Below are positions 19,301 to 26,400 of a DNA stretch of 64,000 bases, one piece after another (position 1 is the stretch's first letter; the number at the start of each line of letters is the position of its first letter). The stretch is from Notamacropus eugenii (taxonomy: Eukaryota > Chordata > Mammalia > Diprotodontia > Macropodidae): contig NC_092876.1 of assembly GCF_028372415.1 (NCBI RefSeq), positions 59,420,385 through 59,484,384 on the forward strand, read 5' to 3'. The notes beneath the pieces are model-generated. The model saw only the letters and a program-made list of their open reading frames with translations, searched no databases and was not told the DNA's origin. The position numbers and the translations under genes are program-made.

Positions 19301-20182
19301 CAGAGGAGGGATGGGCATTAGGACACAATGTCAGAGCTGGGAGGGCCCTTAGAACACAGGGTGTCAGAGCTGGGAGGGCCCTTAGAACACAGGATGTCAG
19401 AGCTGGGAGGGCCCTTAGAACCCAGGATGTCAGAGCTGGGAGGGCCCTTAGAACACAGAAGGTCAGAGCTGGGAGGGATTTTAGAACAACTTCATAGCTG
19501 AAAGGTCCCTTAGCAAGTTCCTTATTTTGTAGACAAGGAAATTAGAAGTTGTTAATTGACTGAGGCAGTCTCAGAGTTTCAGTTTCCTTATCTGTAAAAT
19601 GGACATAACATTAAGTATCTGCAGGGCAGGGCTCTGGCAGGATCTATTGAGACTATGGAAGTGGAGTGCTTTGCTTCCCAGGAGCTGCGATCAGCTGGAG
19701 GCTGTGTGTTGTTGTGTGTGCCTTGTCCCCTTGATCCCCTCTCCTGCCCCCTGCAGGCCGTGTGTGACTGTATTCCCAAAGTCTTCTTTGATGTCCTCAC
19801 CTGGCTGGGCTACTGCAACAGCACCATGAACCCCATCATCTACCCACTCTTTATGAGGGATTTCAAGAGGGCCATGGCCAAGTTCGTCCCCTGTGCCCGG
19901 TGGGCCTGGGACCGAAGGACTAGTCTCATCTCTCTCTCCATGCGAAATTCCCACAGTGGGGCCCCCCAGTTCATCCCCCAAGTGGGCTTCTCCTTGCAAC
20001 ACAGGATGACCCTCCCCGGAGAGGTGGAGTCAGGCACCTCAGCCCTGCAGGTCACTGAGCAGCCCCAGGAGGCCGAGCCTGGCCGCTCCCCACCCACAGG
20101 CACCGACGCTGTCAGCCTCTTTGACATGGACCCTGTGGAGCCTGAGCTAAAGCTGTATCCCCTCAATGTCCCCATGGATTGA
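10181..20182 (+). CDS. HTR6: HTR6, serotonin 5-HT6 receptor (join of 3 exons)
   Basis: Joining 10181-10900, 17780-17941 and 19757-20182 gives 435 codons plus TGA (human has 440). It is a class A GPCR of the plasma membrane, known to couple to Gs and raise cAMP in brain neurons. Seven hydrophobic segments are seen. Key residues: Asp101 (3.32, amine anchor, WVAFDVMCC), DRY at 118-120, Cys94 and Cys187 (extracellular disulfide), FVAWLPFF with Trp284 (6.48), Asn291 (6.55), and NPIIY at 319-323. N-glycosylation sequons: NSS at 9 in the N-terminus and NAT at 171 in loop 2. Both introns are phase 0, at Gln240 in loop 3 and after Gln294 before TM7, as in human. Loop 2 is about 12 residues longer than human. 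The human Asp-Ser repeat of the tail is missing. Start chosen at ATG 10181 (CCCCCATGG); the upstream open frame has no ATG. Confidence 0.98.
10965..11260 (-). repeat. THER1/MIR fragments
   Basis: 10975-11070 contains AGAATCATAAAATCTTAGGG and GGAAGAGACTTTAGAAC. 11070-11250 is antisense MIR with TTTAGAGATGAGGCCTCTG and TTTGAACTCAGGGC. Confidence 0.6.
11261..11925. other. HTR6 intron 1, mostly unassigned
   Basis: Apart from a short MIR piece near 11430-11490 (TTTCCTCATCTATAAAATAG) and an imperfect local duplication of GTGTAGAACA near 11583-11620, nothing is recognised. Confidence 0.5.
11930..12170 (+). repeat. MIR SINE, diverged
   Basis: AATTTCCTTGTCTGTCAAAG, CCCTCCCTCATAGGAATG and the GTTGTGAGGC region are MIR 3' features; the head is poorly kept. 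Confidence 0.55.
12235..12480 (+). repeat. Degenerate TGGAC/TGGAT pentamer array
   Basis: Repeated GGACT and GGATT with six near-perfect GGACT units at 12327-12355. The array ends with GACAAGATAGGATTGG and a flank GGATGTCAGAAATGATGC that recurs after the array at 15522-15780. Confidence 0.85.
12623..12812 (-). repeat. 33-bp repeat array (degenerate)
   Basis: About six decayed units in antisense orientation, recognised by TCTGACATTCTG and GTTCTAAGGCCC spaced by about 33 bp. Same family as the arrays at 19251, 21525, 36056, 37843 and 39424. Confidence 0.8.
12820..13010 (+). repeat. MIR SINE
   Basis: GTTTGGAGTCAGGAAATAAG, TTCAAATCCCACCTCTGCC, TTGTGACCTTAGGCAAGGC, ending TTCTAAATCTATGATCCT, with a short internal duplication of CTCTAAGGTCACT. 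Confidence 0.75.
13170..13380 (+). repeat. MIR SINE, diverged
   Basis: GAGTTTGAATCCTAGG, TTAGGCAGGTCGGTTAACG, CAGCTTCCTAATCTGTAAAT. A single decayed 33-bp-family unit follows at about 13380-13435. Confidence 0.6.
13620..13677 (+). repeat. Pentamer array, left of L1
   Basis: TTGGACTGGATTGGATTGGA; part of the same array family as 15522-15780, cut by the L1 insertion. Bases 13662-13677 are the left target-site duplication. Confidence 0.75.
13678..15505 (-). mobile_element. 5'-truncated L1 LINE with 16-bp TSD
   Basis: Antisense 3' end of a marsupial L1, about 1.8 kb. The poly(A) appears as T-runs at the left, then the 3' UTR (TTTCCAACATTCACTTTTAT). The C-terminal part of ORF2 follows: the minus strand at 14042-14266 encodes AKNCKLRGCPSIGKW and WYMDVMEYYCAIRN, matching L1 ORF2 ends. 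AGAACAGGATAACTTT flanks it exactly on both sides (13662-13677 and 15506-15521). The element is broken by stops and frameshifts in the retained ORF2 part. Confidence 0.93.
15522..15780 (+). repeat. Degenerate TGGAC/TGGAT pentamer array
   Basis: Continues the array right of the L1. It ends with GGACAAGATAGGATTGGAT and the flank CAGGAATAATGCAGAG, similar to the end of the array at 12235-12480. Confidence 0.85.
16020..16110 (+). repeat. MIR fragment
   Basis: GGAGCCAAGACCTGGGTTTA, GTCCTGCCTCTGTGACTCTG. The head is missing. Confidence 0.5.
16314..16356 (+). repeat. (TG)n microsatellite
   Basis: About 21 uninterrupted TG units in HTR6 intron 1. Confidence 0.95.
16385..16860 (+). repeat. CR1/L3 fragment split by a CORE-SINE
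   Basis: 16385-16500 (GGGATTAGATTTGTTCTGCC) and 16765-16860 (GGGAGGCAGTGGGTTTCC, AGAGGTCTTCGAGTG) are consecutive parts of one CR1/L3-like 3' region, interrupted by the SINE at 16515-16758. Confidence 0.65.
16515..16758 (+). repeat. Marsupial CORE-SINE (Mar1/WALLSI type)
   Basis: Head GAGGCAGCTAGGGGCGCCAC, CORE TAGCTGTGTGACCCTAGGC, then ATGAGCTGGAGAAGAAAATG, CCAAATGGGGTCTTGGAG and GTCAGACATGACTAAAACAA with an A-rich tail. Confidence 0.9.
16873..17128 (-). repeat. MIR/THER1 SINE
   Basis: Antisense: AAGCATTTATTAAGTGCCTA, TTATCCCATTTGATCCTC, AAGTTAAGTGACTTGCCTAG, TTTGAACTCAGGTTTTCC and CACTGAGCTGCA at the complement of the head. Confidence 0.8.
17314..17448. mobile_element. hAT-type MITE (palindromic)
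   Basis: Short palindromic element starting CAGGGTTGAGGAATCTGTG and ending CACAGGTTCCCCACCCCTG, with internal complementary GGCCTTCTAAATCTT and AGATTTAGAAGG. This is the structure of an internally deleted hAT/Charlie element. It is too short for any transposase gene. TTGAC lies at both outer edges. Confidence 0.75.
17780..17941 (+). CDS. HTR6: HTR6 exon 2
   Basis: 162 nt, phase 0 on both sides; acceptor TCCCTTGCAG ends at 17779, donor GTAAGT at 17942. Encodes the end of loop 3 (KHSRKALKASLTLGILLG) and TM6 (FFVAWLPFFVANVIQ). Human has Thr where Ala283 (6.47) stands here. Confidence 0.97.
18215..18625 (+). repeat. CR1/L3-like LINE 3' region
   Basis: GAACAGGTTGAAAGAAAACA, GGAGAGAAGGGCATGACC, AAGGTAGAACCAG, GTGGAAGTTACAGAGGCAG, GTCCAAAAATGGAATGGGAG, TGGATGCCACTTATTAGG. 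An ancient and diverged sense copy. Confidence 0.7.
18626..19250. other. HTR6 intron 2, unassigned
   Basis: No element recognised with confidence apart from a possible MIR piece at 19165-19250 (AGTTGAGAGGCCTGCTTCTG). No coding signal. Confidence 0.45.
19251..19490 (+). repeat. 33-bp tandem repeat array
   Basis: About seven head-to-tail 33-bp units in HTR6 intron 2. Key motifs are GATGTCAGAGCTGGGAGGG and TTAGAACACAG; the middle units are almost identical, the outer ones decayed. It runs straight into a THER1/MIR-like tail at 19491-19620 (TAGACAAGGAAATTAGAAG). Confidence 0.95.
19491..19625. repeat. THER1/MIR remnants
   Basis: TCATAGCTGAAAGGTCCC, TTATTTTGTAGACAAGGAAA, then AGTTTCCTTATCTGTAAAAT. 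Directly continues the 33-bp array. Confidence 0.6.
19757..20182 (+). CDS. HTR6: HTR6 exon 3 (coding part)
   Basis: Acceptor CCCCCTGCAG ends at 19756. Encodes AVCDCIPKVFFDVLTWLGYC, TM7 with NPIIYPLFMRDFKRA, and the cytoplasmic tail. The tail has RRTSLISLSMRNSHSG where human has RQASLASPSLRTSHSG. The protein ends LYPLNVPMD, TGA at 20180-20182. The middle of the tail (residues 362-410) is poorly conserved. Confidence 0.97.
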   Translation, partial: AVCDCIPKVFFDVLTWLGYCNSTMNPIIYPLFMRDFKRAMAKFVPCARWAWDRRTSLISLSMRNSHSGAPQFIPQVGFSLQHRMTLPGEVESGTSALQVTEQPQEAEPGRSPPTGTDAVSLFDMDPVEPELKLYPLNVPMD

Positions 20183-21080
20183 GCCCTGAAGTCAGAGCCT
20201 GCTGGGCCTTGCTCCTCCCTGGGGACCAGTCCTCGGCTAGCTGGCCAGGGAATCAAGATCCTCCATTTGCCTGCCCTTGCCCACAGCAAGAAGCCGACAT
20301 CTCATCGGTGTGGTGGAGACACGTTCACTGAACCATCCCAACTCTCCCACCCAGACATGTTTGTGAGGTGTCTCGCCAGAGAATGGCTTGCTCTAGGTGA
20401 AGCTATGTTGAGTATAATCTGCCTTGACTACGTTGCAGGGGGCGGGATGCTATGGATTGGGAAGTAGATGTGGGGACCTCTGGGAACCTCTGGGTTGAGG
20501 AGTCAGTGGTCACTGTCCTCCACAAAAACCCCTTATGAGGGAAAGAAACAATCTCTGCCTCAGGGAGTCTCTGAGGCTGTGTCCCCAAGTGGTGAGAGCT
20601 GGCCAGCCCTGTCCTTGGGAGCTCCTGTTCTTATGGGGGAAAGAGTCTTAATTTGAGGTGGGGGAGGGGAAACACAGTTGTTCTTGCTCCAGTTGAGGGG
20701 GGGAGCCTCAGTCTAAGGGAGGAGAATTAACACAAACTGAATCCCCAATCAGAGCAAGGCTGGCCCGACAATGTTCTCTGCCTCTATACTGAGAAGGGAG
20801 GTCCCGACAGAGGGCATATAGCTACAGGAAGCCAAGGGGGAGCTACTTTGGCCACTGCGTTCCACAACAAGGAGACCAAGGTCAGTTCTTATGATGCTCC
20901 AGTAGAGTTTTGGGTGCTATGTTTGTGTGCCCATGCATGCAAACACACACACACACATGTACACACATGCACATGCATGACCACGTGCTCATGCCTGTGT
21001 GTGCCTGAGGTCAGTGGAATTCATAGTTTTTGGAGGAAGTTTGTCTTTAGCATGTTTGGCAAGGAGAGGACAGCATGGTG
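20183..21080 (+). other. HTR6: HTR6 3' UTR / flank
   Basis: Mostly free of SINEs, as expected for a 3' UTR. No AATAAA was found between the stop codon and 22 kb, so the transcript end is not fixed. A CA-rich run with TGCATG motifs lies at 20936-20992. Confidence 0.5.
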
Positions 21081-21084
21081 TGTA

Positions 21085-21290
21085 GTAGTATTGAGTACTA
21101 GACTAGGGTCAAAAGGCCTGGGTTCAAATCCTGGTTCCTGCTGCATGAAGACATTCTTCTCTAAGCCTCAGTTGTTTTATCTGTAAAATGGGGATAATCA
21201 TTATTGGCTCTACCTACCTCAAAGGACTGTTGTGTGGACTCTGTTTTGCAAACTACAAAGTGCTGGTTACGGTGAGCCAGCATTGCTGTT
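21085..21290 (+). repeat. MIR SINE
   Basis: CTGGGTTCAAATCCTGGTTC, CTAAGCCTCAGTTG, ATCTGTAAAATGGGGATAAT, CTACCTACCTCAAAGGACTG, AAACTACAAAGTGCTGG. Confidence 0.8.
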
Positions 21291-21524
21291 GTGCTACTTC
21301 TTACAGGTGTGAGCTCAGCCAAGAAGTTGGGGTGGACCAGGTGTGGGCTGGGCTTGTATGAAGATGAGGAACACGGAGCAAAATGTAGAGGGGGTGGCAA
21401 CTAGGGGCCCATAGGGGAACCTTGGCCTAGGCCCTGCTCTGCTTGTGCCACGTAGGATAAGTTGCCAGGACCCTTGGGATCTCATACTTTTCATTTGTGA
21501 AAAGTAGGGCACTAAGATGTGGTC

Positions 21525-21982
21525 TTTTGTGTTCTAAATTCCTGAGCTCCAACATCCTATGTTCTGAGGTCTCTCCCAGCCCTCGTATTCTGTGCTTTCA
21601 AATGTCTGCCAGCTCTGACATTCTCAAGTCCCTTCTCAGCTCTGAAATTCTATGTTCTAAGTTCCCACTCAGCTCTGATATTCTATGTTCTGAGTGCCCT
21701 CCCAGCTCTGACAGTCAGTGCTTTAAGCTCCCTCTCAGCCTTGATATTCTATGTTCTAAGGTCTCTTTCCCAGCTCTGACATCCTGTGTTCTAAGCTGCC
21801 CCCTCCCCTCCAGCTCTGACATTCTGTCTTAAGGGCCCTCCCAGCTCTGACATCCTGTGTTCCAAGGCCCTCCCATCACTGACATTCTGTGTTCTAAGAT
21901 CCCTTCCCATCTCTGGCATTCTGTTCTAAGGATCCTCCCATGTCTGACATCCTATGCTCTAAGCATTCCCTTAGTTCTAATG
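21525..21982 (-). repeat. 33-bp tandem repeat array
   Basis: About 13-14 diverged antisense units (CAGCTCTGACATTCTG and TGTTCTAAG at about 33-bp spacing) downstream of HTR6, opposite in direction to the array at 19251-19490. The long open frame at 21497-21832 comes from the unit being 11 codons, not from a gene. Confidence 0.92.
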
Positions 21983-22992
21983 GTTATAAGTCCCAATGAC
22001 TGTGAAAGTAGATAATTACATTTCACTGTCTTCAACTTTTTCAAATTTTCAGTTTAATATTTTCTTCATTTGCCTTCTAACCACAGTTGCTCCTAAAAAA
22101 GAAAATGGATTATTCTGAGTCCCATCTCCTTCCATCTTTCACTCTTCCTCTGTAGAAACTAATTGTCAGTTGACCTTCTGGGCCTCAGTTTCTCATCGTG
22201 AATGATTCAGAGAGGCATCCCTGACCTTCCTCCATCCCTCCCTCCCAGAAATGTCCAGAGGTACCAGGGAGACTCTGAATGCAGCTGATGAGTGAAAAGT
22301 GACCTCTGAGTATAAGGGACTACATTTTCCACATCCCTGCTCCAGGAAATCCTTGCCTGGAATCACTCATCTCTAGTCACTAGACTGAGGACTCCATGTA
22401 TACAGACAGTGTTAGTAGTCTTGGAATCTTTGTAGTAATCAGTTTTCCCAACAACAAGAAGGACATATCTATGACTGCCATTTCCCTGTCTAGATGTTCC
22501 CTGGCCCAAGGAATCATCTAAGTTGCTGCCATGTACAAGTACTAGCCAGAGAAAGTGAAGATGAAACAAGAGAAGCAGACATGGCTCAACAGAGGTACAA
22601 TATTAGTCTGTCCTCATACCCACTCTGACCCCAGGATCATCTTCATCTCTCTCGACTGGACTCTCCATCTGATATTGGCAAGAAGTATGAGAAATGTCTG
22701 ATTGACTAACCAGTCTTGAAAATCTCTGATTAGTTGACCCATAAAAAGCTCTCTGAACCCAAGCCGATGACAAGTTCTCATTTCTTTGAGCTCCTCACCT
22801 TCCAGAACTTACTTTTGCTTTCCCAGAGTCAAAGATCTTCAAAACTCTCTCTGGCTCCAGAATATACAACACCCAGGTACAAATGTTACCCCTTACCCGG
22901 TTCTACCAAAGGGTAGATGGCAGGGGGAAGGATGATAGAAGGAGAATTCCAGAGAGAGTCCTAGAATGGCAGTATCTTCTATTTTCCCCAGG
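21983..22992 (-). other. TMCO4: TMCO4 3' UTR and intergenic gap
   Basis: Region between the converging HTR6 and TMCO4 genes. Part of it must be the TMCO4 3' UTR, directly left of the stop at 22993-22995. A weak ATTAAA on the minus strand lies at 22053-22058. No SINE recognised from about 22100 to 22990. Confidence 0.5.
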
Positions 22993-23418
22993 TCAGTTGA
23001 GCTCAGGGCTGTCTACCTTATTATAGTTGGCACAGTCTGGGCAGCCCAGTGGGTTTGGGCCTAAGATGTGGCTGCAGATAGTGGGGTAGTCTACATGGCA
23101 GGCCTCGCCTAGGCTCTGGGGCTGGCAGGGTTCAGGCTCAAGGGAGACCCTGGGATGGTCTGTGACTTTACTGTCCTGGGCATCCTCCTGGCTGGGGGTG
23201 GGGTCCTGGGCCTGGCAGCAGGGGTGGATGGTCTTGCTGGGATCCGTGGCTATATTCTCTTTTGGAGGCTCAGAGGCTTCTGGCTGTAGCTCCTCTCTGC
23301 CCTGGAGGCTGGGAGCAATGGTGAAAATCTTGTCTCCTGTACTGTCTTCTCTGGTGCGAATCCCCACGGCCTTCAGGATGGTGTCCATTTTCTTCATGTA
23401 GTCCAGGTGGCCACTGAC
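22993..23418 (-). CDS. TMCO4: TMCO4 last coding exon
   Basis: Acceptor on minus is CGTTTCAG before GTCAGTGGCC at 23418. It encodes VSGHLDYMKKMDTILKAVGI followed by a polar, Pro/Glu-rich tail and ends CANYNKVDSPELN, TGA at 22995-22993. 141 residues. Confidence 0.95.
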   Translation of the reverse strand, partial: VSGHLDYMKKMDTILKAVGIRTREDSTGDKIFTIAPSLQGREELQPEASEPPKENIATDPSKTIHPCCQAQDPTPSQEDAQDSKVTDHPRVSLEPEPCQPQSLGEACHVDYPTICSHILGPNPLGCPDCANYNKVDSPELN

Positions 23419-26400
23419 CTGAAACGAACACATTGAGCAGCATGGGACAGCAGAAAGAACTCTGGGGTCAGGAAAGCCCTGGGTTCCAATCCTGCCTCCA
23501 GTCCTTACTAGCTAAATCACCATGGCAAGTCACTGCACTTGTCTGAGCCTCAGTTTCCTCTTCTGTAAAACAATACTATCCCTGCCTACCTCATGTGGTT
23601 ACAGTGAGAATCAAAAAAGAGGAATGCTATAGCAGATCGAGAACCGGACTGGAATTCAGGAACATCTGGGTTTGAACATCATTTTTATGTACTAGCTTTG
23701 CGACCCTAGGTAAGACATTTAATTTCTCTCAGCCTTAGACTTTTCCTTTTGTGAAGTCAGGGTAAAAACAGCATTACCTCATATGGTTTACTATGAGGGT
23801 CAAATGCGAGAATGTATGTTACAAGCTGTGCCAACCCTGAAGAGCCTGCGTGGTGCAGTGGAGAGGGAGACAGGGGGAAACAGAGACAGACAGACACAAA
23901 GATAGAGGAGCTCCCTGAGTTCTGGCCTCTGACCTAGGAGCTGTGTGACCTGGGGAAACCTCTCTGTGCCCCACACCAACCTCTAAGACTATAACTTTTA
24001 AAAAATTAACCTTTCCCCCAGTGAACAAGGATTTATTTTCCCTTTCCACCCTCACTCCACACCCCCACTAGAAAAAGAAAAACTCCTGTAATAAATACAT
24101 ACAATCAAGCAAATCAAATTCCCTGCAATGACCATGTCCAAATATGTGTGTTCCGTTATGTCCCAAGTATGCTTCCTCTCTGCCACAGGAGGAGAGTGAG
24201 GAGCATTCAATGGTCCTTTGGAATCATGGTATTTCATCACTGATAAGGGTTTCTTAGAATGAGTTACAAAGGAAGGGCCAATCTTCATTGTTAGGAATTC
24301 ACTGGGAATTCCCAGCCTGGACCATTAGAATCACAATCATGGATCCAATCAGAAAAAGCCTCAGTATTATTATTTGAATGTACTCAAAATACTATACAAA
24401 TGTTAGCTATTATTATAATATTATAATATATATCATATATATTATAATATATAATATTATTATAATAATATTAGGTAAGCTGATCCAGACCCACCGATGG
24501 GGACTCAGTACCCCACTTCTCCCCCCCAACCACCAAATCCTTTCCCCTTTTCTATCCTAGTCTCATAAAAAGAGCCCTGGGCTTGGAGGCGGCAGGAATT
24601 GGGTTGGAAACCTGCCTCTGACGCTAGCTATGCGACCCTGGGTGAGGCTCTTAATCCACCCTGGGTATCAGTTTCCTCATCTGTTAAATGGGCATAATAA
24701 GAGCACCTACCTCACAGGGTTGTTGTGAGGATTAAATAAAGTAATATCTGTAAAGCACCTTGCCACCCTTAAAGTGTTAAATAAATGTGTCAATGGTCAC
24801 GTTGTGGTTATTTGTGATGTATAAAAAGTTCAAGAGATGTAATTTCTGAGTAATCATTTTATTAATTATGCTAGCAAGTGATTAATAAAAGGAGTCGGTG
24901 GCATTCACTCATGAAACCCACTCAGTGGCTTATACGCCCTTGGAAATGTGGGTGTTCCTGAGGGTGGCAATCAATTTTGATTCATGATCAAGTAATGAGA
25001 ATTATTATGAGAGGTGGGCTTATTCTAATGAGGAGCAGGAGATGGGCACTCTGATTACTCAGTCTCACTTAGTCTTGGACAAAGAGACTTATCTCTTATT
25101 CAGACTTACCCCTATCCAGACCAAAGGGGGTCCCCCCCTCTGCTGACTAAAACACAGTGGCCAGATTTCACCTGACTAGAATCTCTTTGTAAGGCTTTTC
25201 TAGTTGGACTAGATAAGATGGTCTAGGTGGGGTAAACTTTGGGGCAAGGTCAGAGATCTCATCAATAATTTGTTACTTAATAACCACTTCTCTCATATTA
25301 CTATGAATGTAGGGTACAGCTGGAAGGGGCAGTGCTATGCCCTATAAGAAAGGAGTGGGGGAAGTGCGAGGGCTCCTGTTGCTTCAGATCTGAAGAGTTA
25401 GTTGGGGAGAGAGTGAGGGTGGGGGAGACACCATCATCTACTAACAGGTGGGTGGATCATGGGGTTATAGGAATCAGGGCTGAGATGACATTAGGGACCC
25501 AGTCTCCTCATCTTGCAATGGAGGAAACTGAGGCTCAGAGAAAGGAAATGAGCTAACTTATCTATCCTGTCTATAGCTGAACCTGGTTGTTTGCATGTTG
25601 TCTTCCCCATTAGGCTGGGAGCTCCTTGAGATCAGGGACTGTCTTTTGCCTTTTTTCATATTTCCAGATCTTAGCACAGTAGGTACTTAATAAATGTTTG
25701 TTGACTGAATGACTGACCTAGACTCTCTGCCCTTAAATCCAGTGATCTTTATTATATCATGATATGTGACCTTCATTTCTGATTGATTTCCAGGGCACTG
25801 TGCTAAGACTGTGTGTTAGGACTCAGAGGAATCAAGATCCAGCACAAAAGTTCAGTAAAGCTCTTAAAAAGTGCCCCAGAGAGAATTATGAACAAGAAAA
25901 CAGAGAGCAATAAACTCCTCTATGTGGGCCAGAGCTGCACAAAAAGACTGCTAGAATCCTGGGAAAGCTCTAAGTGGAGACAAGCCAGGCTGGGCAGCAG
26001 GCAAGGAATGCAGGAGAGAGGTACAGACCAGTGGCTCACCAGAGCCACAGCTGGCTCACACCCAGGCAGTGCACACCAAAGTCATGGAAGAAATGGCCAG
26101 AGCAGCACCTGAGATGTAAAGCTTCTGGGGTCCTGAAGGAGGCCTGCAACCAGAAAAATGAAGAACATCCAGACAGGGCCTTTTAGGATGGAGTCAACTC
26201 CAGGTTCTAAACTATTCAAGAGAAGGAGATAGAGAAAGAGCAAAAACCTTGGAGTCTTCAGGAGGCTAAGCTAAAACCCAAAAATTTCTGCTGTAGGTAA
26301 GGGCCCGGTTTTAGCCCCCCATCTAGGAGCAAGATGAATCTTTCCACCTTCTTATACCATTCAAGAGCATGATAGGGAGCAGAAGGTGATCCTAGCACAA

